A DNA stretch of 64,000 nt. Source: Brasenia schreberi (taxonomy: Eukaryota; Streptophyta; Magnoliopsida; Nymphaeales; Cabombaceae). The stretch lies in assembly GCA_036023115.1 (NCBI GenBank), contig JAYKKT010000091.1, forward strand, positions 33,107,001 to 33,171,000. Reading direction: 5' to 3'. The notes below the pieces were generated by a model. It was not told where the DNA came from. It made no database searches and was given only the letters and a program-made list of their open reading frames with translations. Below are positions 24,401-37,140 of the stretch, in pieces (the stretch's first letter is position 1; each line of letters opens with the position of its first letter). A program made the translations under genes and the position numbers.

Positions 24401-24809
24401 TCGAATCGATGATTGAGATCTTATAATCCTATTTTTCTTTTTTAATTCAAAAACTCAATCCTCTTACTAAGACAAGGTTTAAGATCTTAGGGAGAAGGAA
24501 GTTTTAGTATATAGTCCTCTTTATATTATTACCATGCAACACCAACTAAGCCTTTTCTCATGCTACAAAGTCTAGAAAGGTTAACTTAACCTTCTTTCTT
24601 TATCGGAGGAGCGAAGTTATATATTAACATATTTATAATGATAAATACTCAAATCATTTAAATCTATTTAAATATAAATATTTAAATAAAAAAATATAAT
24701 TATATTTTTGCATTTTGGTGTATTCATTTTTGTTGCTTTATCATTTCTACGTCACACACCAAACCAAACGGTTGAGATAATAAAATAGAATTAAAGATAG
24801 ACCGAGTTT

Positions 24810-26372
24810 ATATGAATGGTTACCCTTATGTTATTAGAGAATATTGATATCAAGAATACATACGTTAGTATTAGCTTAGGAGAGTTAGTCAAATCAATAA
24901 AGTATATAAATTGTAATTTATATTGGTGTATTAAAATGAATAAAGTCAAAGAGGCTATTAAATATACAAAGGTTGGTAACGATCTCAATAGGACCAAACA
25001 ATATTTTTGTAGAAGTATAAAAATCCTAAGAGAGATTAGACACACTTGCTTCCAACACTATTTAATGAAATATTAAGAATTCAAAAGTTGTCCAATGAAT
25101 GAAGAGCGAGAACACTCATATCCATATATAAGAAAAAAGAAGACATTAAGAATTGTGTGAATTATTGAGGTATCAAGTTACTTAGACATACTTTGAAATT
25201 ATGATAAAGAATTATCGAATGTACGATAAGACAAGTATTGAGTATAACAGATAACATATTTAGATTTATGCTTGACGGATCTACTATTGAAGTGAATCAC
25301 CCGTGGAAATATTTTTTGAAACATTTTAGACAAAAAAAAAACTTCACATGGGTATTTATTGATGTAGGAAAAGCTTACGAGAGGTTGTGAAGAGATATTC
25401 TTTAGAGAACATTGAAAAAAAGATGTATCCTATTGACATAAATAAATCTTATAAGATAGATGTAATATGATGCAAAAACATGTGTAAGGACTCACGAAGG
25501 AATGACAAGATACTTTGAAGTTAATATTGGGTTACATAAGGGATCAACTTTAAAACTTATTTATTTATATTGGTCATTAACGAGTTAACAAAATATATTC
25601 AAGACGAAGTACCTTGGTGTATATTGTAGATGACATTGTATTGGTGGATGAGTTTAAGCAAAAAATTAATAGGAATTTGAAACTATAGAGATAAACATTA
25701 CAAAGTAAAAGCTTTAGACAAAATATGTGGAATATAAGTTTAATCATTTGGGTACTTTAGAGGTTATAAAAATTAAGATTGACACGCATTGCATTCATTA
25801 TAAGGAAAGTTTTAAACACCTAGTGAATTTTTTTAGAGTGATAGAAAAATGGATAGGGATATTCGGTTGGTTAAAATGAAGAGGGGCATTAGGTATTCTA
25901 TACGATAAAAATATATTATTAAAGTTGAAAGGTAAATATTATATATAAATAATTATACATGTTGTGTTTTATGGTTCTAAGTGTTATACAATTAATCATC
26001 AACATGTACAAAAAGTGTTCGTACAAGAATGATGGTGTTGAGATTGATGAGTGATCACATAAGGAAAGACCGTACACATAATGAGGTTATTAGAAAAAAA
26101 TTGGGAATAGTACCAATAAAGGATAAAATGAGAGAAAATCATTTAAGATGGTTTGGACATTTAAGAAAATGACCAAAGGATGCCCCTAAGAAGATATGAA
26201 AACTAAATTGTGAAAATATTAAAAAAGTTAGAGGCCGACCACAAAAGTGTTGGAAAGAAAAAATAAAAAATGATCTGGTTTATATTGAGTTAAATGCTAG
26301 TATGACACATGATAGGGCTATGTGGAAACAAAGAATCCATGTAGTTGACCCCATCTAATATGGAAAAGCTTT
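24810..26372 (+). mobile_element. 5'-truncated RTE LINE upstream of the HDA19-like promoter
   Basis: The sequence matches the LINE at 39.4-40.6 kb through the reverse transcriptase (YSRASTLIPIYKKK-, FRFMLDG- and FIDVGKAYERL-like stretches) and the C-terminal region, ending with CCCCATCTAATATGG and a short GGCTTTG-like tail. Its left limit is about 24.8 kb. Many stops and deletions break it. It lies about 400 bp upstream of the candidate TATA box, so it could affect that promoter, but nothing in the sequence shows that it does. Confidence 0.8.
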
Positions 26373-29300
26373 GTTCTTACGTATTCTCTCTCCTTTCTTC
26401 TTTCTCATCGGTTTCTCTTTTGTTCTCACTTATCTTTTTCTATCATATGATCCATATAGGTTTTTCCTTTATTTTCAACAACATTTCTCGATCTTTATTT
26501 TTTAACAATCTTTTTTTGTTATCTCTCTTGATCGTTTGATTTCTCTTTAAATCTGACCATTTTCAATTCCTTTTTAAACTTTAATGAATGTTTATTTGTC
26601 TTTCTCTCAACCTCTTTCAAACTTCTTTATCTTTTATTCGCAATCTTTATCTTGATCTTAACACAAATCTCATGAAAATTTGATAGAAAATAGAACTTTA
26701 AATCATCGAACATGATGAACATTTGTTAAGAGAAGAAATTGGTGACCGACAACAAGATGTGCATGAAGTACGTTTTATTTAAGGGATAAATGCACTCTCA
26801 ATGTATCATATTTGAGGAACAACATACTATGAGCATGTTTTTATCTTAAAGATGATATGATTGAACTATGTGCCTCTTATGATCGATGATGAAATATGAT
26901 TAAGGTAAATTAAAATAATAAATGCGACTTGAACATGTCATTGTTTGAAGTCTGGACGCGTAGTGAACGAGAGAATGAAAAAGGATAATTTTGAAAAAAT
27001 GATAAGAGTATGTTTAGGAAAGAAAAAAAAAGTATGAATAGTAACACCTTAATATTCTTTTTCTAAAAATGTACCTTAAAGATAGCGGGCCCTTGATAAT
27101 TGTGCCGTTGTGTCTGGGTTGTGCAGGCTCTCAGCCACATCGATAGTTTAATGTTCTCATCAACACCAGACCTATCATGTTTGCCCGCAGATTTGAACTT
27201 CCCCATTGTGATTTTTTGGGGAGGTGTTTGCGCTAAAGTAGTTCTTAAAATCAGGTTTCCAATTGCCTACAGGCAAAAGAACGAATGAAAACTAACCAGC
27301 AGGTGGACGTCTAGCCTGACTATAACTCTCGGTGACGAACAGTGATCTGATAGATGGTAAAGAAGGAGAGTTCTTAGTTCAGTTTAGATATGGTTAGTTC
27401 GGACCGACCCAGTGGTTCCAATAAAAACTGAATTAGGCCAGAAACCAGAACTGGTGAAACCGGACTGTGAATTATGAATCACCAGGTTCGGTTACGGTTC
27501 CACCTTTCATGGAATCCGAACTGGCAGTCTGAACCACAGGTTCCAGATATTCTTTCCTTCAATTTTTAACATTTTAATGTTTTTTTGCTGGGCCCAGGTC
27601 CTGGGTTAGATGGAACCAGCGGTTCAAGTTTACTTGGAACCGGCCATGTCTAGTTCAGTTCTTCAACTCAAAAACAGAAAATTAAGTGAGAAAATGCTAC
27701 AGAAACCCTCCCTTATTTCCAACTGCAGTTTCTGCACCTGTAGAATCGATTTTGGAGATTGTCAAAAATAAGAATCAACATGGGAGTAATGTGAAGGTCA
27801 GTACGCTAGAGCTAGTAAGTGAGAAGGCTCCTTTTGGTCAATAACACATTCAGCAGAGTTCTTTAGGAGAACATTTGGTTAGCTTCTATTGAAAGGGTGG
27901 TTCTGATGGAGAAAACCACGCACCTCTGGCTGTTGTATGCTGTGCGGAAGCGAAGAACCAAAAACAAGGAAGAAAGAAGAAAAAGAAGAAACTGAAGCAC
28001 GGTTACCCGTTGAGGGTTTTCAAAACAGGGAAGTTGTATATATTTTGTTGAAAAATATATTCATAAACAAACTCACGAATGCTTATATAGTTGTCTTTCT
28101 TTCTTCTTGTCTTTCTCTTTAGGCTTTCCGTTAAAGGTATGATTCTATTTGAGAGATTTCGCTAAATGAAGCAAAACAATTTTAATTTTAAAGGTTTGTC
28201 TTTTAAAAAAGAAAACATCTCATCAAATCCGAGAAACATTTCATCAATGCGGTTATTGGGACCGAAAGTAGACTTACAGGTTCCCCTCAACATGGTCTGA
28301 GGGAGATATGGTTGGAGCGCAATGCGGGCCATTCTAAGAACCAATTTAGCCTGTCTCTGTTTTTGCTTTGTTCCATTGTTTCATGAATCAGTTGATCAAC
28401 ACCCGTTCGGATTCGAAACGTTTCGGGTCATTTTCTATTTCTAGGAAAACAATTTGTACCAAGAAAACTGAAACCAAATGTTCTCCTAAACTCGGTAGGG
28501 TAGGTTAGCTAGATTCTTAGTTCACTATTGTTTTCTATCTGCCTGTATTGTGTGACAAAGCAAGAACTTTGCTTTATGTTTTTTTTAGCAAAATTGCGGC
28601 CTCGCTTAGCGTCTATGTTGGTTGGCGAACACTTCCACACTCATCTTTGCTTTCATGGCTATGCATTCACATATTCTGGTCTTATTACTACTTTGCAATG
28701 ATTCTAGCTTATTTTGAGTGGTATCCTAAGAGAACAATGACGTGTCTCAATCTTTTAGCCAACTCATGTCAATTTTACAAGTGTCAGTCAACCCTTTGTC
28801 CTTTCTGGCCTCAACTATATCAAAGTGTCATTCCAATTTTGAGTAGACATTTCATATACTGCATCTTTGCTTTAGTCTGTCAAAAGCCCACTTCTGTTGA
28901 CTCCTCCCTTTTCTCATTCACTAACATAATATTGTCCTTAAATAATGAGCATGTATATACCTTATCTTTTGATATATTTTATCGCCTCATTGATTAACCT
29001 CGAGTGAATGGGATTTTATGATGAATGAGAATCCATGGTACTTTTCAGGCTAGTCCATTTTCCGCAATCCGGTTGGCAGGATAGTGTCCATGCAGTATAA
29101 ATTGGATGACCCATACTATGTTTTCGACGACCAGCCTGAAAATAGTGGGTTTTGTTTGTTCATCAAAGGCTCACAATTTGGGTGTTTCCGACCAGTCACC
29201 AGCCGGAAAATGGAAGAAATGCGACTCCTGGAAACAAGATTGTTGTTCCTCTTTGAAATCCAAACAAAGAACCTGTGAAACCAAGTCTCGGTAAACTGAA

Positions 29301-29577
29301 ACAAAAATTCAAGCACCCAATATGATCATTTATGGTATAAAATCGCCTACATGCGCGCACACACACACACCCTTGCGTGAGAACAAGCATGCACTTTTAT
29401 GCTTTGCTTTGACATTTTCACACAATCCACTGTTGTAACAAGACGGGAAATGGAATACCAAGCATGATCATTTACAGTACAGAAGCATCCATGTAAAGCA
29501 GAAAGTTATGTTGATTTACAAGTCTGATTACATGCATAGAGACTGAAATGGATGTGAATGGTATTTATTTGGCGTGA
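26373..29577. other. Intergenic region without a supported gene
   Basis: Between the LINE fragment and the 3' end of the UBC pseudogene. It holds a 149-codon open frame (28548-28997) without recognisable similarity or plant-like codon pattern, and a stretch rich in GGTTC/GAACC motifs (27385-27660). There are overlapping short ORFs near 29.1-29.3 kb. I cannot assign a gene. Confidence 0.4.
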
Positions 29578-29653
29578 TGGATCAACTTGACCAACCACTG
29601 CTTCATCACTCGAGGCATACTCGTCTTCTCTCACTCCATCGCTACTTCTCTCT

Positions 29654-29697
29654 TCAGGAACAATGCCTACATGCTCCGACATATTTTTGACAATATT
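29654..29697 (-). pseudogene. UBC pseudogene last exon, frameshifted
   Basis: The acceptor TTTCTGCAG ends at 29698. In the phase set by exon 5 the exon reads EYCQKYVGACRHCS then TGA. One extra T after AAATATG would explain this: without it the frame continues into the usual acidic tail ending GQVDP, which is visible in the next frame down to 29578. The expected stop after GQVDP is TCA here, so even the shifted frame runs on. Confidence 0.8.
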
Positions 29698-32600
29698 CTG
29701 CAGAAAAACGAGGAATGCATGAGACGGGAACTGGGGACTACAAAATTCGCAAATACACACTTCAACTTTGCAAGAACAGAGTAAGATTTTTGACAAGGGT
29801 CCCATAATATTCATAGTAAAATTCAAACGGTGACAAGAAAGACATTCTTGTGTCCCTGTCAGTAGTCTTGCCGGAAGGAGAGAGGTTTCTGATACTTGAT
29901 GCCGCTTGTGACATTTTCACCTTTGCCCAAGTGTTACAACTGGATCCAAAATTTAAATTGAAATGCAGGGATCAACAACGTTTTTGGATACAAATCAATG
30001 AAGAATGATTTTCAGTGCTACAAAAAGGAATTCTCACTGAGCAAAAACCGTCTACATACATAGTGCTGGCTTCACAGATCATCTAATAAACGTGTCAGAG
30101 CTCGCAACTTCTCAAACTTTGGTGCACAAAATATGGTTACTACCCCTTTGCCTCTCATTTTTCAGTCTAGCTCTAAATTAAAATAAGCTCCATCAGCTAG
30201 GAATACGTCCGTCAGTTGAGAGCTTTTGATTGGGTGAAAGATCTCAATTTTGAGGACAATGAAGAAAAAAGGGACTTCACAAATGAGTCTGATCCAAACT
30301 TTATATTATCAAAATGAAATAAATTAGCAGAGATTTATACCGACAAAATAGGCTGCTCATAACCAAGTATGATGCTGATTATGCAAGATAGGTTGGAGCA
30401 TAGAACCTGCATATGCTATTGCATAAAGAAGGGCACATGTCGGAATCACATGCCAACAGAATCACTTATATGGTCCTAGAAAATGCTACAAGGAGAGTTT
30501 ATTTTGAAGGTCAAACATCAAACAGTAGTGCTACATAGCAAACACAGGTTTTCTTTTCGCTTGCTTGACAAGAAAAGCTGAAGTACTTAAAAAGGATTGT
30601 GTGCTGTTTCAGCTGAGGATCATATAGCCCAATGTCATACGACCACTTATTATGGGGCCAACATATCTAACAATTTCCCCGTTAGTAACCCAACAGCAGA
30701 TTGTTGAGTAGTGGCTGTTCCTACCTAGCATTCATAATTTCAAGCCTCTCTTTTGGTAGGGTTACATCAATGATTAAGGGATCCAAGTTATATGTACAGA
30801 GTAAATAAACTTTTCTCAGAGATGTGAGGCATGTAGTAAACTTGAGGATAAATCTACATTCAGCAGAGGAATTAGATGAAGATAGATATTACATCCTCTT
30901 GTGTCAAACTGAGTTGCAAGTTGTCAAAAGCTGCACGGCTCGCTCAGAAGACAAGATTGATAGTTTTATGGTGTGAAAGCCACATGTTAGGATTGATATT
31001 AATGAAATGGGAGTTTATTCTTAACCAGAAAACCAAGTATGTGTTCCCTGCAGCTTCAAATTTTTCTACTAGAGACGTGCTTTCTTCCCCCAAACACTAT
31101 GAAGAAGAGTTTTCTTGAGATTTAGCTAATCCAGCTCTAAATCAAAACTTGTAACCAATCCCAATAATATGCTATCACCTTAACTACAAGAGAATATTTT
31201 ATCAGAGTTACACCCTTTGCTGCCTGTAAACCTTCTACTCTTGTACCATTTCCCTGATTTTCATTTTTCAACTTAGTAACTCATTTTCTTGGAAGTTATT
31301 ATTTTGGAGAAATTCTAACAAATCATAGGTATAACTATTATTAGCTAAATAGCTCATCCGTCATGAATAACTTGTATCCACCCATTCTGATGACTATCAT
31401 CCTATATTTCGTCAAACACCTGGATTCACTACAATTTGCAAGCTTAGTACACACATTAACAAGATATCTAGTGGAAGGAATATGAACTGTTGGGGATGAA
31501 ATTTTAGAACGCTAGTCTTGTTGTCCTCTTGGGGAAATGTTCTAGTAAAGGGTCTTTAGAGAAAATTATTCTATATACTCCAGAACCCAATGGGGTTATA
31601 ACGAGGATAGAAGGATAGTTTTGTGGTCCTAAGCTAGATACAGTTTACTGAAGTTGTGATGACTTTCAGAGATGAATCAGACAATACAAGTCTTTGATAA
31701 GTGAGAATTATGTGAGACAAGAATTTTAAAAGAAGACTTGCTTATGTTTGTAGATGTACCAACCTAGCGAAAGAGAGCAGAATGGACAAAAACATTCTAT
31801 TTATCTGATCAGCGGTCATTATAAATATGAGTTGGAGGAGGAGCGAATATAGATGGCTTTCTATTGAAGATCAGGGTCGGAACAGATATGAACTGAATGA
31901 GGAGCAACTCTCTCATGTAGAGTTATTTTCCTGAGAAGAGTACCATGATAATAAAGGTCTTGAATGCCCGTGAAGATGGAAGAACAGCTCCCTTAATGAT
32001 TTGATCTGCCTCATATATTTCTCTTCAGCATCATGCTTCTTTCCTAGAGCAAATTGCCTTCATATCTCCAATCAGCTTATTCACTTGATCTAAACCAGTG
32101 TGTTTGAATTTGCAACATTTGTTTACTAAGGAATGACTGCAGCTACCAACTGATAGCATCTGATAACAAGTTAGTATTGATCAGAGGTGTTCATGGTTGG
32201 TCAACGCTTAGATTCCCTCTTGTGCTAGGTGGAGGAGCACTGTGTGTGGAGGTTACACCAATAAGGACGTTGAAGGTGGATGCTGTTGATCCTCTTGTGG
32301 TGGATTTCTAAGAGAGAGAGATTGCTAACATGGAGCCAACAACATTTAACGATCCCTTGGGCCTCAATACAAGGCGCTTATGTACAAGATTGGTTGGATT
32401 TTCAATGGTAAAGCTAGCTGACCCATATGCCATACTCCATACGCCACATCTGGTGATGACCCATTTACAGATATGTTAACATTGGTTAACACCCTCACGA
32501 TGAGTAGGACACTAACCAACCATGTACGGAGACAATAGCAGCAGTTAACACAACGTCTATGTTGTAACTTCCATACTTTCAACCACTGTTATCCTTATCG

Positions 32601-32798
32601 TACGATAAGGTGCGATAAGTATCGTACAACAAAAAAAAAAGTTCAATTTTTTTTCAATTTTTTTTGCGGGTTTGCGGCCTTTGTTTGCCTCTCTTCACTT
32701 CTCCCTAAAGCATCCTCCGGTTAATGTGTGTAACATGTAAATTCGGGTTAGTTTATAAGAATTTTATTGAATAAGAATAATTCATGAACAAATAACAA

Positions 32799-32843
32799 CA
32801 TTTACAACTAAGCCTTTTACCATACTAGACGGGGTCGGCTAAA
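32799..32843 (-). mobile_element. 45-bp RTE LINE insertion inside hAT derivative II
   Basis: Family tail in minus orientation (ACAACTAAGCCTTTTACC and ACTAGACGGGGTCGGCT). The flanks are ATGAACAAATAACAA (32784-32798) and ATGAATAAATAACAA (32844-32858), a 15-bp duplication with one change. Derivative I (near 6010) lacks the insertion and shows the empty site. Confidence 0.85.
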
Positions 32844-33354
32844 ATGAATAAATAACAATTGTGACAAAATCATTTCCCTTTCTATTGCCAACTTTTAAGT
32901 ATATTTCTGTTAACAATTTCTAATTTCATGAAATCGCAAACAATGACGAACAATTTGGTTGCCTCAGTTCATTGAGTGGGCATTTCACACCTTCACTATT
33001 TTAGGGTTCACCTTACACGACTTCCATTGAGTTGAACATGACCAATGTGTGTGAGGCTTAGCTTATCCTGTAAAGTGAGATCAGAAGTAATCAGATGACC
33101 TAATTTTGACCCACAACATCCAATCATCATCCTTCTGTTTCAAACCACTTCAAGCATTAGTTAAAAAGCTAGTATCCAGTAAGAGAAAAAGAGGATATCA
33201 TCAAATAACAATATCACATCACTAGGGTGACATAGACTCAATAACCAAAGAAATGGAGCTCATCATTTTGCTCACATATGAAAATGAGCAAATGTGTCAA
33301 CTACATGTTCAAAGATAATAGTTTGTTAATTTTGATATATTAAAGGAGTGAATT

Positions 33355-33537
33355 ATGAAAGATAACGAAGAAAATGCACTCCTAACCGAAGAAGACATTG
33401 CATGGATTAATTTGGAAGGTGCGCAACAACATCATCAAGGAGATGATGATTTTGATTTTGAAGCAGAAGGCAGTGAGAATCTTCAGCAAGGAGAAGATGA
33501 AGATTATTTATTTGATGATCCTGATTACAATATGTAA
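33355..33537 (+). pseudogene. hAT transposase C-terminal tail kept in derivative II
   Basis: An open frame of 60 codons, very acidic, related to 11126-10911 of the larger hAT element ([20 protein letters not shown] in both, ending YNM). It is probably a relic of the parental last exon. No independent function can be inferred. Confidence 0.6.
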
Positions 33538-35403
33538 ATATAAATGTATTTTATTTTTTGCTTCAAAATATGTAATTTTTTTTATTGTTCAATGGTGAAT
33601 GATCAATATATACTAAACTTTGCATTATATGAATTCTTTGCAATTATCATATTTTTTTAATATTTTTTCTTCTGATTTTAAAAGTTTTTTATTAATTTTT
33701 TAATATTAAAGTATGATACGCTACGCTACGATACGCTACACCTGTATCATGGACCAAAACAATACATGATACGATACGCGTCGAACAACACTGGTTTCAA
33801 CACTATTTTTCTGGTCACAAACGAAAGAATTTTGGGAATATGAGCCCTAAGAAGCTTGGTTTATCAACCTAAAGATTCCACAAACAGAATAATCAGTTTT
33901 GGCACGGTAACTTGCAATTTCCAAAAAGTGGAATTTATAAACATTACAAATTCAATAGCATGACAGTGACTGCATCCAAAAGCTTGAGAAGCTCAAGCGA
34001 AACACTGAAAGTTGAGAAAAGTAGGACCATCAAGAGAGAGATCAAGTTAAATAAGGAGTATAGAAAGAGAGGTCATTTAAATATAATTTGAAGAAATATC
34101 TAGCTTAAGTGGACCCTGAGAAAAGGCTTAGTTATTATTGTAGTAGTTTGTCTTGCACTTTTATGAACTTAGTTTTGTGCATGGATTCTTTGTTTCCATA
34201 GAGCTCGATCAGGTGCCATGCTAACAGTTAACTCAAGACAAACTACCATATCAAATATCATCAGAACCATGGCATAACCATGAAAAGAATTGACCCACCA
34301 CTCTTCCAACTGGAATCACTATGCATGATGTACGGTAAATATTAGCATCATGGTCTTGATGCCAAATATGCAGTGCTTTTTAGTATCTACAAAGATACAA
34401 GAACAATGAGCCCTGAAAGAATGCATCTTCATCAGCTAAGCAGGCTCAGATGCCAGCACAGGATATGTGGACCATTATTTTCAAATGCTACATACTATTC
34501 TTGGTCATCATTCATCATATTCAGATTCTTTTCCTGGGCATACATATGCTTTTTCAGAAGATGATAGATGAAAGAGATCACATAAGCATCCGAAAAAATT
34601 TCCAAGCAAGAATAACTCATTTTCTACAGCATTGATTCTCAAGTTCTGTACATGCTCCTCAAATTTTTGAATATTAAGCTGAAATTAGAAATAACGAAGC
34701 CTGTATAAGGAATATTTGGCTAAGTAGGTAAAGGTAAATAATTTCATTTCAATCACAAACGTGAATTTTCAAAGGCAATAAACCCATATTTATGGATATG
34801 CGCAACAAATATGCAGGAAAAATATGGGCCTTGTTAGGTGACATTGATGTGAAACAGTTCTCACAATTCAAAATTTCAAAACCATTTGAAAGTACATAGT
34901 TTTGAAATCTTCATTTCTTTTTCAGTTTCCACCATCAAATGTTTTACAATCCTGTGCTGTTTGGATGACAATGTGTTCAAGCAAATGGCTCTATAGATCT
35001 TGTAAATGAACTACAGTAACCAAAGATAGATTATGTTTAACTAACCTTTACTCCAACCATTTCTTCAAGTCTATCTCAAATCTTTTGCATCATCCATAAC
35101 TTTGCCTGCTTTGTTCTGTTTATACATTAAACTTCAACACATTCTTATTTTGTCTCAATTTTATGATAAGGTGAATCTGTGTTCCAACTTTTCCGAATTA
35201 GATATGGTCATTTAACAATTTCTTGTGATCGGAATCTGTCCACACTTTTACAAATACACCCTTATTTCTATCCCCATCTAGGCAACTCGGTGTGCACTCA
35301 TATCACTAAACGCCTCTATTTAGAACAAATTGGAAGAGGATGAAGGTTCTTACTACTGATTGGGAGCATCTTTATCATGAATTTATGGACCGCCACTATG
35401 CCT

Positions 35404-35757
35404 AACACTGTTATAAGTATCGGTGCATATTGAACAAGTATTGATACATATCGTATCTATTCAAAAATTGATACAATAAATGCTCATATCGCAGATGTGA
35501 AGAATATCGACCTCTATCAAATGATACAGGCAGTGTCGATGTATCGGCCACATTGTATGATACAGCCAATACAGGGTTTGCAAACCCTTGCATTGGCTTG
35601 TATCATGTGATGTGTGTTGTATCTGCAGTATCACATATCGACCATACCACATGTAAAGGAGCAATATTTCACGATACGATCAATACAATTTTTTTCCCTT
35701 TTTTAAGAATATGATAAGATACATATCGGCCGTATCATGTCTTTGGTGATTCTGACA
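35404..35757. mobile_element. GATAC-rich MITE-like repeat
   Basis: About 350 bp starting CACTGTTATAAGTATCGG, close to the terminus of the hAT family here. It is densely populated by GATAC/GTATC motifs and has a central palindrome AGGGTTTGCAAACCCT. It has no coding capacity. The right end and target duplication are not clear, so its assignment to the hAT family is inference. Confidence 0.55.
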
Positions 35758-36333
35758 CTTGGTTCTATATGCAACTCATAAAATCGATGCCTAAGTATAA
35801 ATTCGGAGAGGTAGGATGACAATAAGTTCCTGTCTCTCAACTACTATGTGGGAACGACGTTGGAATAGGAAACACTAGCCTGCACTACAACAAGGCTGTC
35901 CATACTCCATAGCATACCATTAGCTCAAGCCTTACAGTGGAACCTCGTGGATCTTACCCATGAGGAATGGAGCTCCCTGAAACCCAATAAGTTGAAGACA
36001 GGAAAGTAGTCAAAGCTGTTTCGGAAAAAATGCTTTTTGGACCTCCATAACCACATTTTAGAAGTGTGTCTTTTAAAAATGTTGTCACCAAAGCACCATT
36101 TACGGGGCATAATCCATAAAATGAAGCATTGAATCATAACCAGATGCCTATAAAAGCTCCCAACAAGGTCAGCACGTGCATGCATGTGCTTAATGTGTAT
36201 GCATGTCTTCCTGTGTGTGAGAGAAAGAGAGTTGAATCTCTTCAACATAGCCTTCTGAAATACACAAACAATATCATGTGTCAGGCCTTCGCATAATACT
36301 ATGCCTTAAAAAGTCTACACGATCATCTTACAC

Positions 36334-36382
36334 AACAACAACAACTAAGCCTTTTCCCATACTAGACGGGGCTTAGCGTCCT
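36334..36382 (-). mobile_element. 49-bp RTE LINE insertion with perfect 18-bp target duplication
   Basis: The insert begins with the reversed tail AACAACAACAACTAAGCC and ends within ACTAGACGGGG. It is flanked on both sides by TACACGATCATCTTACAC (36316-36333 and 36383-36400) without a mismatch. It lies in intron 5 of the UBC pseudogene. Confidence 0.92.
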
Positions 36383-36585
36383 TACACGATCATCTTACAC
36401 GTGACACCATAATGGTATATTTGTTTCATGCAGTGATTTTCATATGGCATGGCATAATAAAAACTTCATTTCAAAGCATCATTTCATACTTGTGACATGT
36501 CATGCAAAAGTGGCAATCTTCAACAAGAACATAAAAGGAAGCAGATACCATCAAATGCCAAGAAGGCTCAAATTAGACAGCGCAC

Positions 36586-37140
36586 CTTTAACTCTGTGCT
36601 CATAAGCAACTCGATCACGCATCATCAAAACAGCAGCCTCTCCATTCAATGGATCCGAGGGATCAGGATACAAAAGAAGTTGTGGAAGGAATACCTCAAA
36701 AACATTGACAAGATCTGAAAGACAAATATGATAGAATGCATACAAAAAATTAGCTCTTTTCACCAGATTCTCACAATATTAGAATTGTTTTATAAGAAGA
36801 GAACAACAACAAAAGCAAAACATGGTTCAGCATAGGTTACCAAAAATAGGACTCCAGGTCTGATTGATAACATCTACGCACACAGAACCTGACCTGAAAT
36901 TCAACATTACTAGTATAAGGTTCCACCCATATAGTGGTCATCGTAATATTCAAGCACCAACTACATACATAGCATCTTTTAATTAGCTTATGAACAAGAA
37001 CGATCATCTGGAGTTCAGAAGCTCACATTTCATCAACATTTGGATGGCATATCTTATTAATAAAGCCTATAGATGGAGATTTGTAAGGATAAGCATCCGG
37101 AAGTTCCACTCTGATTCTCCAAACTCCACCATAGTAAGGA
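36586..37140 (-). pseudogene. UBC pseudogene exons 3-5 (catalytic core)
   Basis: Three well-preserved exons with proper GT-AG borders: 37140-37027, 36893-36841 and 36714-36586. They encode the E2 core with HPNVDE (HPN motif), VCVDVINQTW (catalytic Cys; family consensus VCLDVINQTW) and [20 protein letters not shown]. Changes from the usual sequence are Y to C before HPN, L to V after the catalytic Cys and M to I in WSPMF. Phases agree across these three exons (AT|G and G|AT splits). Confidence 0.9.

Larger units (their letters stand above)
32584..33793 (+). mobile_element. hAT deletion derivative II
   Basis: 1210 bp flanked by CTTTCAAC (32576-32583) and GTTTCAAC (33794-33801), a 7/8-matching target duplication. 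The ends are CACTGTTATCC and, reversed, CAGTGTTGTTCGACG. Internal sequence matches derivative I almost throughout. It keeps an open 60-codon frame (33355-33537) with [20 protein letters not shown], the C-terminal tail of the parental transposase. The transposase core is absent. Confidence 0.88.
29698..36585 (-). other. Intron 5 of the UBC pseudogene (6.9 kb) with insertions
   Basis: It holds a hAT derivative (32584-33793), a GATAC-rich MITE (about 35404-35757) and a 49-bp LINE insertion (36334-36382). The stretches 29.7-32.5 kb and 33.8-35.4 kb show no recognisable element or gene apart from a short LINE-derived piece at about 34120-34245 (GAGAAAAGGCTTAG and, reversed, the tail-proximal segment). 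Confidence 0.7.

Noticed and set aside
28548..28997. 149-codon ORF on the plus strand
   Set aside because: No recognisable domain. The composition looks like translated intergenic AT-rich DNA (many Phe, Leu, Ser, Cys, Tyr), and there is no splice or promoter context.
29066..29316. Overlapping ORFs on both strands just beyond the UBC pseudogene
   Set aside because: Mutually overlapping short frames with no similarity; most likely chance or 3' flanking sequence.
34120..34245. Possible twin-primed (5'-inverted) LINE insertion
   Set aside because: A plus-sense tail lies to the left of a minus-sense tail-proximal segment, the wrong order for 5' inversion; more likely two independent or rearranged fragments.
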